From positions 104,673 to 168,672 of the forward strand of contig NZ_BOOP01000030.1 of NCBI RefSeq assembly GCF_016863295.1: 64,000 bases of DNA, given 5' to 3'. The notes beneath the pieces were generated by a model. The model had not been told where the DNA came from and did no database searches. It was given only the letters and a program-made list of their open reading frames with translations. Source of the DNA: Planotetraspora phitsanulokensis. GTDB taxonomy: Bacteria > Actinomycetota > Actinomycetes > Streptosporangiales > Streptosporangiaceae. The translations under genes and the position numbers were made by a program. The stretch's first letter is position 1, and each line of letters opens with the position of its first letter. Positions 42,327 through 51,154 of this stretch are shown here, one piece after another.

Positions 42327-42944
42327 TCAGCCCGCGCCGAGCAGGTCGGCGAACGGCGTCGGCTCGAACGGGTCGCGGACCACCGGCGCGTCACGCCGGT
42401 GGATTTCGACCGCGAGTTGGGCGGCCGCGCGGTCGATCCGGTGAGCCAGGAGATCCGGCGCGGCCGTACCGCCCCAGTCCTCCGGCGCCGCGAACACCGA
42501 CGTCGGCACGACCACACCTCGCAGGTAGGCGAACAGCGGCCGGACCGCGTTCTCCAGGACCAGCGAGTGCCGCGCGGTGCCGCCGGTCGCGCCGATCAGC
42601 ACCGGCTTGTCCGCCAGCGCGTTGTCGTCGACCATGTCCAGGACGTCGAAGAACGCCTTGAACAACCCGCTGTAGGAAGCCGTGAACGTCGGCGTCACCG
42701 CGATGAGCCCGTCGGCCCCGGCCACCGTTTCGAGCGCGCCCTTGAGCTCCGTGGCGGGGTAACCGCTGACCATGCTGTCGACCAGGTCGTGCGCGTGGTC
42801 GCGGACCTCGGCCACGCGCACCTCGACCTCGTCGCCCAGTTCCCGCACCTCGCGCTCGGCGGCGGCGGCGAGACGGTCCGCGAGAAGCCGGCTCGACGAA
42901 GGACTGCCGAGCCCGCCGGAAACGACGGCGATGGTGCGCTTCAT
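42327..42944 (-). CDS. NADPH-dependent FMN reductase
   Basis: The 205-residue product has the flavodoxin-like fold of CE1759-type FMN reductases: MKRTIAVVSGGLGSPSSSRLLADRL (phosphate loop), GADGLIAVTPTFTASYSGLFKAFFD and KPVLIGATGGTARHSLVLE. Its ATG overlaps the stop of the LLM oxidoreductase gene (ATGA). It supplies reduced flavin to that partner. Confidence 0.9.
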   Translation of the reverse strand: MKRTIAVVSGGLGSPSSSRLLADRLAAAAEREVRELGDEVEVRVAEVRDHAHDLVDSMVSGYPATELKGALETVAGADGLIAVTPTFTASYSGLFKAFFDVLDMVDDNALADKPVLIGATGGTARHSLVLENAVRPLFAYLRGVVVPTSVFAAPEDWGGTAAPDLLAHRIDRAAAQLAVEIHRRDAPVVRDPFEPTPFADLLGAG

Positions 42945-44017
42945 CGGGCGCCCGCCGCCTTCAGCGATTCGTGCGTCGGCGGGTCGGGGATGTGCGCCGG
43001 TCGCGACGCCGCGAACTCCTTGCGGAGCACGGGGACGACCTCCCCTCCGAGGAACTCGATCTGCTCCAGCACCGCCTCGTGCGGCAGGCCCATGCCGTCC
43101 ACGTTGAACAGTTGACGCTGGTAGTCGCCGAAGTCCTCCCGGAACTGGAGGGTCCGATCGATGATCTCCTGGGGGCTGCCCACCGACAGCGGCGTCTGCT
43201 CCATGGTCTCCTCCAGCGACGGCCCGTGGCCGTACACCGGAGAGTTGTCGAAGAACGGCCGGAATTCGGCGATGGCGTCCTGCGACTTGCGCCGCATGTA
43301 CACCTGCCCGCCGAGCCCCACGATCGCCTGATCGGCCGGCCCGTGCCCGTAGAACTCGAACCTGGTGCGGTACAAGTCGATCATCCGCCGGGTGTGCTCC
43401 TTCGGCCAGAAGATGTTGTTGTGGAAGAACCCGTCGCCGTAGTACGCGGCCTGTTCCGCGATCTCCGGGCTGCGGATCGAGCCGTGCCAGACGAACGGCG
43501 GCACGCCGTCGAGCGGGCGGGGGGTCGCGGTGAACGACTGCAGCGGGGTACGGAACCTGCCCTGCCAGTCGACCACGTCCTCACGCCACAACCGGCGCAG
43601 CAAGGCGTAGTTCTCGACCGCGAGCGAGATGCCGTCGCGGATGTCCTTGCCGAACCACGGGTACACCGGGCCGGTGTTGCCCCGGCCCATCATCAGGTCG
43701 ACTCGGCCGTCCGCCAGGTGCTGCAGCGTCGCGAAGTCCTCGGCGATCTTCACCGGGTCGTTCGTGGTGATCAGCGTGGTGGACGTCGACAGCAGGATCC
43801 TGCTGGTCCGCGCGACGATGTAGCCGAGGAGCGTGGTGGGCGAGGACGTCACGAACGGCGGATTGTGGTGCTCGCCCATCGCGAAGACGTCGAGACCCAC
43901 CTCCTCCGCCTTCAGCGCCGTCTCGATCATCCGCTTCATGCGCTCATGCTCGGTCGGCGCGCGCCCGGTCGCGGGATCGGGCGCGATGTCGCCCACGGTG
44001 AAGATGCCGAAATGCAT
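42941..44017 (-). CDS. LLM-class flavin-dependent oxidoreductase
   Basis: The product is 358 residues from ATG 44017 with GAGGGA upstream. It is a luciferase-like TIM barrel: MHFGIFTVGDI, FAMGEHHNPPFVTSSPTTLLGYIVARTSRILLSTSTTLI and HLADGRVDLMMGRGNTGPVYPWFG. It uses FMNH2 made by the coupled reductase to oxidise an unknown substrate. The family is common in antibiotic or degradation pathways. Confidence 0.9.
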   Translation of the reverse strand: MHFGIFTVGDIAPDPATGRAPTEHERMKRMIETALKAEEVGLDVFAMGEHHNPPFVTSSPTTLLGYIVARTSRILLSTSTTLITTNDPVKIAEDFATLQHLADGRVDLMMGRGNTGPVYPWFGKDIRDGISLAVENYALLRRLWREDVVDWQGRFRTPLQSFTATPRPLDGVPPFVWHGSIRSPEIAEQAAYYGDGFFHNNIFWPKEHTRRMIDLYRTRFEFYGHGPADQAIVGLGGQVYMRRKSQDAIAEFRPFFDNSPVYGHGPSLEETMEQTPLSVGSPQEIIDRTLQFREDFGDYQRQLFNVDGMGLPHEAVLEQIEFLGGEVVPVLRKEFAASRPAHIPDPPTHESLKAAGAR

Positions 44018-44256
44018 GACGTCCCTCGGTTCGTGAACTTGTCGCCGTCGACGGCTCTCCCTGAGTCGTCTGCGACCGGTGGTTCCGGTCACGTCCCGAT
44101 GAAAGCGCCGAGGCGTTGACGCCTGCTGCACGTCCGCATCACGTGCCGTACACGTCTGCCGCGCCGCTGGTCACAGCCCCGTCGCACCCAGGCGATACGG
44201 GCGATCGGCGGACGCGGTCGTGACGGACAGCCGGGCCTACTACCGAGGGGACGCGG

Positions 44257-45267
44257 TCAATCGGTGGGCACGGGGGCGTCCGGTGCGATCAGCTTCTCCT
44301 CACGCAGTGCCGTCCAGAATGCCGCCGGGACCTTCTCGCGGAGCGCGGCGACGTCCTCGGCCACACGGCTCGGCCGTGAAGCGCCCGGTATGACCGCCGC
44401 CGTGACGGGGTGCGCGAGGGAGAACTGCAGCGCAGCCGCCTTGATCGTGATGCCGAACCTCTCGGCGAGAGCCTTCAGGCGCTCCACTTTCGCGACGATG
44501 GAAGCCGGCGCCTTCTGGTACTCGAAGTGCGTCCCTCCCGCCAGGATTCCGGAACTGTACGGCCCGCCCACCACGATGTCGACGCCCTGCTCCTCAGCGG
44601 CAGGGAACAGTCGCTGAAGAGCGCGCTCGTGGTCGAGGAGCGTGTAGCGGCCGGCCAGCAGGAAGGCGTCCGGACGCGGCTCGTCGAGGTCCAGGGTCAG
44701 CTCGAGCGGCTCGACCCGGTTGACGCCCAGGCCCCAGCCCTTGATGACGCCTTCGTCACGCAGTTTCTGCAGGGCACGGAAGGCGCCGGTGCGGGCCGAG
44801 TCGAACGCGCCCAGCCACTCGTCCCCCCAGAAGTCCGGGGCGACGTCGTGTACCCAGACGATGTCGAGCCGGTCGGTCTTCAGCCGCTTGAGGCTGTCGG
44901 CGATCGATCGGCGGGCGCCGTCCGCACTGTAGTCATAAACAATCTTGTTCGGACGGCCGTGCTCGAACAACCCGCCCTTCTCGCCGAGTTCACGAGCCGA
45001 CGGATCCTCGGTCTCATCAAGGATGAGCCGTCCGACCTTGCTGCTCAGGACGTACTCGTCCCGGGGATGGGCGGCCAAGATCTCACCCAGTCGAATCTCC
45101 GCCAAGCCTGCGCCGTAGAAGGGAGCCGTGTCGAAGTAGCGGGTGCCCTCGTCCCACGCGGCGGCGACGGTCGCCGCGGCCTCGTCGTCGGGGATGGCGC
45201 GGTACATGTTGCCCAGCGGCGCGGTGCCGAAGCCAAGACTGCCTGGCAGGAAGGACCTGATGCTCAT
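44257..45267 (-). CDS. Aldo/keto reductase
   Basis: The product is 336 residues starting MSIRSFLPGSLGFGTAPLGNM, with GGAAAGG upstream. Catalytic residues are visible as Asp in TRYFDTAPFYG, Tyr in FYGAG, Lys in YVLSSKVGR and His in DIVWVHDV. The C-terminus has the usual PGASRPSRVAEDVAAL NADP-binding loop. It is closest in appearance to D-threo-aldose (L-fucose) dehydrogenases. It is a single gene. Confidence 0.9.
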   Translation of the reverse strand: MSIRSFLPGSLGFGTAPLGNMYRAIPDDEAAATVAAAWDEGTRYFDTAPFYGAGLAEIRLGEILAAHPRDEYVLSSKVGRLILDETEDPSARELGEKGGLFEHGRPNKIVYDYSADGARRSIADSLKRLKTDRLDIVWVHDVAPDFWGDEWLGAFDSARTGAFRALQKLRDEGVIKGWGLGVNRVEPLELTLDLDEPRPDAFLLAGRYTLLDHERALQRLFPAAEEQGVDIVVGGPYSSGILAGGTHFEYQKAPASIVAKVERLKALAERFGITIKAAALQFSLAHPVTAAVIPGASRPSRVAEDVAALREKVPAAFWTALREEKLIAPDAPVPTD

Positions 45268-45469
45268 GGCGGTGAACCCTTTCCGCACGTTGCGGGTGCT
45301 GTTTCTCTCCCACGTTCCATCCGCTTGAACATCCGGGCGAAGATCCCCCAGTCAGACTTTGCGCCATCCTTGGCGCTATTTGGGTCCTTTCGGTCGCACG
45401 ATCTACGCCCGGCGGGGTTAGGCGGCCGAGGACGAGCCGGCGATCGAGTCCAACAGGTCAGGCGGCACC

Positions 45470-45558
45470 GGTTCGCGCGGGGCGGGTTCGCGCAGCGCCA
45501 GTTCGCGCGGGGCGGGTTCACGCAGAGCCGGTTCACGCAGAGCCGGTTCGCGCCGCGG
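45470..45558. repeat. Six 15-bp tandem repeats
   Basis: Units of the type GGTTCGCGCGGGGCG / GGTTCACGCAGAGCC follow each other exactly every 15 bp from 45470 to 45558 (the last unit is partial). The array straddles the stop codon of the methyltransferase gene. Both strands translate as pentapeptide-like repeats (for example RFARG GFAQR on plus; ANRLC VNRLC on minus). Confidence 0.7.
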
Positions 45559-46351
45559 TGACCACGACCGTGGCGTAGTGCATGGCGAAGCCGCCCCCCA
45601 GCGCGTCGACGGCGGCCCCCATGCCCGCGAGCACCTCGTCCAGCTGGGCCTGCGGGAGCCGGGTGTGACCGCCGTGAGTGGGCAGCTGGTCCAGCCACTC
45701 GTCGCGGGTGTAGAACCGCTCCCAGTCGAATCGCCACCGCTCAGGATCGCCGAACGCGCCCGCCTCACGGATGCCGTCCTCGGCCTTGGCGGTCAGCGCC
45801 GAGTATCCGTCCCGGCCGGGAGCCGTCTGACGGTAGGCCATCGAGGCCAGCGAGCTGGGCAGCACCCGCTGATAGACGGCGGAGAAGGCCTGCGCCGCCT
45901 CCGGCGAAGGCTGGGCGACGTTCCAGAACACCGCCAGCCGGCCACCGGGCCGGAGCACCCGCACCGCCTTCGCCGCTCCCGCCACGGCGTCCACCCAGTG
46001 CCAGGTCTGCCCGGCGACGACCGCGTCGAAGTTCCGGCCGGCGGGGTTCCAGACTTCGAGCGTCGCCACCTCGGTCTCGACGCCGCTGCGCCGCGCGAAG
46101 TCGGCCATGCGCTCGTCGGGCTCGACCCCGAGCACCGTGCAGCCTGCCTCCTGGAACTGCCGGGCGTCTATGCCGGTGCCGCAGCCGACGTCGAGGACGT
46201 CGGAGCCGGGGCTGCCGGCGACGACCGCGTCCACAATGGCATCGGGGTACCGGGGGCGCGTGCGGTCGTAGCGTTCGGGGTCGGAGCCGAACGACTCCGC
46301 CCGCTGCCGGTCCTTGTGAGGCTCCTGCTGGCCGAAAGGTATGGTGGGCAT
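45533..46351 (-). CDS. Class I SAM-dependent methyltransferase
   Basis: The product is 272 residues from ATG 46351 (upstream frame is non-native). Motif I is VLDVGCGTGIDARQF, followed by GVEPDERMADFAR, then FDAVVAGQTWHWVD (post-I region) and VLRPGGRLAVFWNV (motif III). It is a Rossmann methyltransferase of the UbiE-like Methyltransf_11 type. Its start lies inside a 37-bp palindrome shared with the divergent TetR gene. The 3' end runs into 15-bp tandem repeats. Confidence 0.85.
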   Translation of the reverse strand: MPTIPFGQQEPHKDRQRAESFGSDPERYDRTRPRYPDAIVDAVVAGSPGSDVLDVGCGTGIDARQFQEAGCTVLGVEPDERMADFARRSGVETEVATLEVWNPAGRNFDAVVAGQTWHWVDAVAGAAKAVRVLRPGGRLAVFWNVAQPSPEAAQAFSAVYQRVLPSSLASMAYRQTAPGRDGYSALTAKAEDGIREAGAFGDPERWRFDWERFYTRDEWLDQLPTHGGHTRLPQAQLDEVLAGMGAAVDALGGGFAMHYATVVVTAARTGSA

Positions 46352-46380
46352 GTGCCCACTATGAGTGGGCACATGCCCAC
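46344..46380. promoter_or_regulatory. Perfect 37-bp palindrome, TetR operator candidate
   Basis: Two perfect 17-base arms, GTGGGCATGTGCCCACT and its complement, flank ATG at 46361-46363. Each arm itself contains a GTGGGCA/TGCCCAC dyad. It covers the methyltransferase start codon and lies 58 bp before the TetR gene, an ideal autoregulatory operator binding two dimers. Confidence 0.75.
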
Positions 46381-46437
46381 TCGTCAATCTCGCCAGGCCC
46401 GGTTCACGCGAGTCCGGCAAGGAAAGAGGGATGCCCG

Positions 46438-47031
46438 GTGCCGACAGGGGTGGCCATCCGCGACGTCCGCGAGCAGTTGTTCGACGCTGCCGAACGCGTC
46501 CTGCTCCGGGACGGACCCAACGCGCTGACCAGCAGGGCGGTCACCACCGAGGCGGGCTGCGCCAAAGGCGTCCTGCACCGGCACTTCACCGACTTCGACG
46601 CCTTCCTCGCCGAACTCGTTCTCGACCGCGTCGCCCGGATCGACGGGCAGGCCGCGGCCCTGCGCGAATCCGCCGGAACCGGCACCGTCGCCGGCAACCT
46701 CACCGCCGCGCTGACGGACCTGTTCCAGTCGGTCGCCGTGGCAATCGTCGGCCTCGTCACCTCACGAGACGACCTGCGCGCCCGACTGCGTCAGTCCAGG
46801 CCGACCGGCGTCCCCCTCCTGGCGGAAGCCACGGCCATGATCGCCTCCTACCTCACCGCCGAGCGCGAGCTGGGCCGGATCACGTCGGACGCCGACGTCG
46901 ACATGCTCGCTCCCATGCTGATCGGAACCGGACACCTGCTGTTCGCCGACCGGAAAGGCGTCCCGCCGGAGGCCGACGCCGTCCACAAGGTCGTGACCAC
47001 GGCCATCGGAGCCGTCATGCAAGGAGCGTGA
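46438..47031 (+). CDS. TetR family transcriptional regulator
   Basis: The product is 197 residues from a GTG at 46438 with GGAAAGAGGG 8 bp upstream. The N-terminal HTH is IRDVREQLFDAAERVLLRDGPNALTSRAVTTEAGCAKGVLHRHFTDFDAFLAELV. The helical C-terminal ligand domain follows. It is divergent from the methyltransferase gene over the 37-bp palindrome, its probable operator. Confidence 0.9.
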   Translation: MPTGVAIRDVREQLFDAAERVLLRDGPNALTSRAVTTEAGCAKGVLHRHFTDFDAFLAELVLDRVARIDGQAAALRESAGTGTVAGNLTAALTDLFQSVAVAIVGLVTSRDDLRARLRQSRPTGVPLLAEATAMIASYLTAERELGRITSDADVDMLAPMLIGTGHLLFADRKGVPPEADAVHKVVTTAIGAVMQGA

Positions 47032-47055
47032 CGGCTCTTCCGTCCGGCCGGGACG

Positions 47056-47421
47056 TCAGGTAATCAACTGCGCCATCGGCTGCCATGGCGCCGCGTCGAA
47101 GATGAGCGTGATGGCGGTGATCTTGCCGTTGCCGTCAAGGCGGAAGTGCTCGGCGGTGCGCTGAATGCCGGCAGGAGTGGCGGTGTGGACGTCGTAGACG
47201 AGCGTGGCCTCGGCCTCGCCGTACAGCTCGCTGATCAGGTCGACGTCCGTGACTATCTTGACGAATTCCGGCAGTCCGGCCAGGTGACCGACCGGGTCGG
47301 TGGAGCTGATGAACGGACTGCGGAAGCTGAAGGGCTCTGCGACGTACGCGGCCGCCGCGGCCACGTCACCCCGGAACCTGGCGTCGTGGTAACCGCGGAC
47401 CGTCTGCGCGGTGGTGCTCAT
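47056..47421 (-). CDS. SnoaL/NTF2-like protein
   Basis: The product is 121 residues from ATG 47421. It is an NTF2-fold protein: VRGYHDARFRGDVAAAAAYVAEPFSFRSPFISSTD, then EATLVYDVHTATPAGIQRTAEHFRLDGNGKITAITLIFDAAPW. The start overlaps the end of the MarR gene, so it is coupled and probably MarR-controlled. Substrate unknown. Confidence 0.8.
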   Translation of the reverse strand: MSTTAQTVRGYHDARFRGDVAAAAAYVAEPFSFRSPFISSTDPVGHLAGLPEFVKIVTDVDLISELYGEAEATLVYDVHTATPAGIQRTAEHFRLDGNGKITAITLIFDAAPWQPMAQLIT

Positions 47422-47963
47422 CGGACTCCGTTCAGATACTGGGCGAGCTTGTGCTGGTTGTCGGCGAGTCGCAGGCACAGATGACGTAGCTGGGCCAGCT
47501 CCGCGGGGGCGAAATCCCGGAAGATCGCCGCCATGGCGGCCTGGGTCGGCCGCCGGAAGTTCTCGATCCATTCCTGTCCGGCAGGTGTGATCTTGACCAG
47601 AACGGAGCGTCGGTCGTGGGGTGCGGGGCTCCGTTGCGCCAGGCCGTCACGTTCGAGGGTGTCGACCAGCCCGGTGACGTTACGGGAGCTCACGCCAGCC
47701 GACTGGGCCAGATCTCCGATGGTCATCCCGTCGGCCGAGGCGCTCAGGCGCAGCAGGACGTCCAGTGCTCCCGAGCTGAGTCCGCGATCTTCAGTGCCGT
47801 GGGCACGCATGCGTTCGATGGCGTGGAAGGCGGTGCGTACGGCTGCGGCCGCCTCAAGGGCAAGGGTGTCGTCGTCGCCGATGAACTGGGCCAGCGCGGC
47901 CCTTGCCTGGGCGTCGAAGAGCAGGCCGTCAGCGTCGGAGATGACTTTAGATACCTCATTCAT
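47418..47963 (-). CDS. MarR family transcriptional regulator
   Basis: The 181-residue product has a winged HTH at residues about 70-130 (SADGMTIGDLAQSAGVSSRNVTGLVDTLERDGLAQRSPAPHDRRSVLVKITPAGQ). The downstream SnoaL-like gene overlaps by 4 bp. An inverted repeat, CCTCA...TGAGG, lies over its start codon, suggesting autoregulation. Confidence 0.9.
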   Translation of the reverse strand: MNEVSKVISDADGLLFDAQARAALAQFIGDDDTLALEAAAAVRTAFHAIERMRAHGTEDRGLSSGALDVLLRLSASADGMTIGDLAQSAGVSSRNVTGLVDTLERDGLAQRSPAPHDRRSVLVKITPAGQEWIENFRRPTQAAMAAIFRDFAPAELAQLRHLCLRLADNQHKLAQYLNGVR

Positions 47964-47970
47964 AGTGAGG
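47954..47970. promoter_or_regulatory. Candidate MarR operator
   Basis: Inverted repeat CCTCA-TTCATAG-TGAGG across the MarR start codon. A small AT-rich stretch with GTACGTAC follows upstream. Assigned from position and symmetry only. Confidence 0.4.
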
Positions 47971-48204
47971 CACTACTTTAGTACGTACTTCCATAAATTG
48001 GGAAGCCTGCGCGCGGCCGCCCCGGGCGCCCACGCCTCCATTGCGAGACTTCATGGGGCGAGGTAGGGCTGGCCCCGGCGGAAGCCACCTGCGAAACCCA
48101 TCGCGCCCGTGTCGGCGCACGGGCGCGATGTCGGCTCAATGCCGCTGGATCAATCGCCCCGCGGGAAAGGGCGAGACTCGACCAGGCGGTGACGCCGCCC
48201 TGGG

Positions 48205-48756
48205 CTATTCCACCAACGCGCCGAAGACGTAGGTCCCGGGAGCGCTCGGGTTGTCGCCCGCCCAGAACTCTGTCCAGTGAGTACGGAACTCGTCGCGGGT
48301 GAGGTGGCCGTCGCCGTCCAGGTCGAGACGGGGGAAGATCTCATCGGTCGCCGTGGGCGTCCCGTTCCACGTCTCGATGAGCGCGCCGTACTCCGAACGG
48401 GAGATGAGGCCGTCGCCGTTGAGGTCGATCGCCTCGAACATCGCGTCGGCGGTACCGGAGACCGCGTCCGCCATGTCGCCGAGGCTTTCAACGACGAGCA
48501 GCACCTCGTCGAGGGTGACGACGTCGTCCGGGCCCGCGGCGGATCGGAGCACCGGCCACCAGCCGGTCATGATGGAAGCGAGCCGCTCCGGATCGACGGG
48601 TCCGGCGACTGCCTTCCAGCGCTGGGCGAGCGCCTGGAAATCGGCCTCGGTCAGTCGGCCGTCTCCGTCCACATCCATCGTGCGGAAAACTCCGATGACC
48701 TTTCTGCGCTGGAACTCACTGGCCACATCCGCCTCCGTTCTTTCGGGAGACTTCAT
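48205..48756 (-). CDS. EF-hand calcium-binding protein (calerythrin-like)
   Basis: The 183-residue product has three clear EF loops: D28-V-D-G-D-G-R-L-T-E-A-D, DLNGDGLISRSE near residue 115 and DLDGDGHLTRDE near 146. A fourth, degenerate loop lies near residue 75 (AAGPDDVVTLDE). The pattern matches actinobacterial calerythrin-like proteins that buffer or sense cytoplasmic calcium. Monocistronic, no signal peptide. Confidence 0.9.
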   Translation of the reverse strand: MKSPERTEADVASEFQRRKVIGVFRTMDVDGDGRLTEADFQALAQRWKAVAGPVDPERLASIMTGWWPVLRSAAGPDDVVTLDEVLLVVESLGDMADAVSGTADAMFEAIDLNGDGLISRSEYGALIETWNGTPTATDEIFPRLDLDGDGHLTRDEFRTHWTEFWAGDNPSAPGTYVFGALVE

Positions 48757-48934
48757 GGTTCAGGGCGGTCACTATCGGTGACCATACTCATTTGAGTGAC
48801 GAATCCGTTACGTACCGTGGGCCGGCAGATCGACGGCGTCCTCTGATTGGTCCCGTGCGGGCCAATCAGAGGACGAGGATGGTCACGGTGCTCTCTTCGG
48901 GGACGAGCGAGTATCGACGGCGTGTTGCGAGCGG

Positions 48935-49345
48935 TCAGGACAGATGCCCGAGCTGGCGTAGCGCGCCGAGGTCGTCACGACAGGCCCAGTGTTCGGCGAT
49001 CAGGTCGCCGTCGAAGCGGACCATGTGGATCTGCTGCATGCTGAACCGTCCACCGGTGGGCGGATGCCCGAACAACGGACCATGCTGGGTGGCGGTGAGG
49101 GTGGCCCGATAGGCGGCCCGGTCACCAGATGACAGCACCTCGTGGACCTCGTAGCGGATGTCGCCGAGCGCGGAGTGCAGGAACGCGACGACGGCCTTGA
49201 GGTTGTCGGGGCCGGGCGGAGCGGGACTGGGCGGCGCGGCGTGGTCGACGAAGTCGGTGGTCACCAGTCGGTCGGCGAGGTCGGTGTCACCGGTTTCGAA
49301 CAGCTCGCGGTAGACGCCGCGGATGATCTCCTCATGGCTGGTCAT
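48935..49345 (-). CDS. SnoaL-like ester cyclase family protein
   Basis: The product is 136 residues from ATG 49345. The NTF2 fold is seen in IIRGVYRELFETGDTDLADRLVTTDFVDHAAPP, RATLTATQHGPLFGHPPTGGRFSMQQIHMVRFDGDLIAEHWACRDDLGALRQLG. The last motif (IAEHWxxxDxxGxxxQLG) is characteristic of SnoaL_2/ester cyclase family members. Its start overlaps the stop of the membrane protein gene (ATGA). Confidence 0.85.
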   Translation of the reverse strand: MTSHEEIIRGVYRELFETGDTDLADRLVTTDFVDHAAPPSPAPPGPDNLKAVVAFLHSALGDIRYEVHEVLSSGDRAAYRATLTATQHGPLFGHPPTGGRFSMQQIHMVRFDGDLIAEHWACRDDLGALRQLGHLS

Positions 49346-49788
49346 CGCGCCTCCCGGCGAGCTTGCAGGGTGTAGAGGGCGACGCATGCGGCGCCGGCCA
49401 TCAGCGGGACGTGGAACAGGTACTCGATGCGGGCCAGGCCCGCGAAGTCGTGGTGGTCCAGGACGCGGTGCAGGTTGTCGTGCGGCCACCAGCTCAGCAG
49501 CATGAAGCAGACGCTCACATACAGCGCCCAGGCCTGCCCGGAGGATCTGGCCGTGCGTCGCGCGGCGGGCAGACCGACGATGGCGTACGCGACGCCTGCG
49601 CCGAACAGCAGCGACTCGACCACGGACAGGATCAGGAAGTAGGGCAGGAGATCCGCCGACGGGGTCATCGCGCCGGGCGGGTCCGGCCAGATCACGCGGC
49701 CGAGGGCGAAGGCCGCCAGGGCGGCGACACCGGCGGCGGACGCCGCAGTGATCCGAGTGGCGCGGGCGGGGGTCGGTAGGGTCGTCAT
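49342..49788 (-). CDS. Small integral membrane protein (hypothetical)
   Basis: The 148-residue product has four hydrophobic segments (residues about 13-33, 45-70, 86-103, 122-142), with the histidine-bearing loop SWWPHDNLHRVLDHHDFAGL between the third and fourth. It is the first gene of a two-gene operon with the SnoaL-like protein and diverges from a TetR gene. Function unknown. Confidence 0.75.
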   Translation of the reverse strand: MTTLPTPARATRITAASAAGVAALAAFALGRVIWPDPPGAMTPSADLLPYFLILSVVESLLFGAGVAYAIVGLPAARRTARSSGQAWALYVSVCFMLLSWWPHDNLHRVLDHHDFAGLARIEYLFHVPLMAGAACVALYTLQARREAR

Positions 49789-49802
49789 TGGCTACTCACT
49801 CA

Positions 49803-49842
49803 GGTGACTAGAACGACATTACGGTGACTAGAATGAGATTAA
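49803..49842. promoter_or_regulatory. Two 20-bp direct repeats upstream of TetR gene
   Basis: GGTGACTAGAACGACATTAC is followed directly by GGTGACTAGAATGAGATTAA, and a third partial GGTGAA overlaps the GTG start. The exact 20-bp period in the divergent promoter suggests a TetR binding array. Confidence 0.55.
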
Positions 49843-49843
49843 G

Positions 49844-50503
49844 GTGAACGGCGTGGCGGCGCAAGACGGTTCCCGGCCCAATCGACGCCAGATCCAGGCG
49901 GCCCAGACCCGCCGGGACATCATCCTGGCCGCGTCGAAGCTGTTCACCCAGCATGGATACGCGCACACCTCGGTCGCCGACATCGCCCGGGAGGCGGGCG
50001 TGGCCGTACAAACGATCTACGCCAGCGTCGGCACGAAACCGCAATTGATCACCGCGATGCTCGACGAGGTGGACGCCATCGCCGAGATCCCGCAACTCGC
50101 CGCGCAGATGCAGCGATCAGACGACGCCCACGAGGTCATCTCGCTGGTGGTGCGCCTGACCCGCCAACTCAACGAGCGCTGCCACGACATCATCGCCGGA
50201 CTGCGTTCAGGTGCCCACGTCGACGCCGACCTCGCCGCCGCGTACGCCGCCGGATCCGCCCGCCACCGCGACGGATCCACCGCCTGCGCCCGACGCCTCG
50301 CACGACTCAACGCCCTACGCCCCGGATTGGACACCGCGACCGCCGCCACCACGATCGCGGTGCTGCTGTCCACCGACAGCTACACGCAACTGCACACCGA
50401 ACACGGCTGGCCGTACGACCGGTGCGAACACTGGCTGCGCGACACCCTCAACCAGCTACTCCTGCCGGCTACGACACCCGCCGCACCACTAAATGGATCA
50501 TGA
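49844..50503 (+). CDS. TetR family transcriptional regulator
   Basis: The product is 219 residues (GTG start). The HTH is TRRDIILAASKLFTQHGYAHTSVADIAREAGVAVQTIYASVGTKPQLITAMLDEV. It lies divergent from the membrane protein/SnoaL operon with 20-bp direct repeats between. Its stop overlaps the next start by ATGA. Confidence 0.9.
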   Translation: MNGVAAQDGSRPNRRQIQAAQTRRDIILAASKLFTQHGYAHTSVADIAREAGVAVQTIYASVGTKPQLITAMLDEVDAIAEIPQLAAQMQRSDDAHEVISLVVRLTRQLNERCHDIIAGLRSGAHVDADLAAAYAAGSARHRDGSTACARRLARLNALRPGLDTATAATTIAVLLSTDSYTQLHTEHGWPYDRCEHWLRDTLNQLLLPATTPAAPLNGS

Positions 50504-51012
50504 CCGGCCCGGCGCCGATGCCCGGTTATGCAGACCGCCCGTTGCTGTTCCTCGACGTCGACGGACCACTCATCCCGTTCGGTGCACCGCAACTGCCCTT
50601 CAATGAGCACCCCGGGATGGCACCACAAGCAGGCTCGAATCCGCTGCTGGCCAGGATCGATCCCCGGCTTGGTACCCAGTTGTCGGCGCTGCCCTGCGAC
50701 CTGGTGTGGGCGACGACATGGATGGCCGATGCGAACGAAGTGATTGCTCCGTTACTCGGCTTGCCCGAGTTGCCGATAGTGGATTGGCCGGACGCGGAGG
50801 ACGACGGCCCACTGCACTGGAAGACCCGTGGCCTGGTCGAGTGGGCGGCTGGGCGGCCGTTCGTCTGGGTGGACGACGAAATCACCGACGCCGATCGAAC
50901 CTGGGTCTTCGCACACCATCCCGGACGGGCTCACCTCCATCGCGTCGACCCTCGCCGTGGTCTCACGCACACCGACTTCGCCGTCATCACCGACTGGTTG
51001 GCACACCTCTGA
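50500..51012 (+). CDS. HAD-fold phosphatase-like protein (HAD_SAK type)
   Basis: The product is 170 residues from an ATG overlapping the TetR stop; an ATG at 50518 is an alternative. The HAD motif I is LLFLDVDGPLIPFG (DxD), motif II region is DLVWATTWMADAN and motif III/IV is RPFVWVDDEITDAD. It resembles the HAD domain of the SAK RNA-repair-associated group. Substrate unknown; the coupling to TetR suggests shared regulation. Confidence 0.8.
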   Translation: MTGPAPMPGYADRPLLFLDVDGPLIPFGAPQLPFNEHPGMAPQAGSNPLLARIDPRLGTQLSALPCDLVWATTWMADANEVIAPLLGLPELPIVDWPDAEDDGPLHWKTRGLVEWAAGRPFVWVDDEITDADRTWVFAHHPGRAHLHRVDPRRGLTHTDFAVITDWLAHL

Positions 51013-51154
51013 CCGCATGCCCGACCGCGAACCGAACCCCGGAGGACACGCTCGAAGACGGCCTGCGACGCCTTCTACATCCGCGCATAAGTGGATGATT
51101 GGTGCTTGAGCCGCTGGTGTGCCGATCGACTGGACGTCAACGTAAGGGCGCGAC

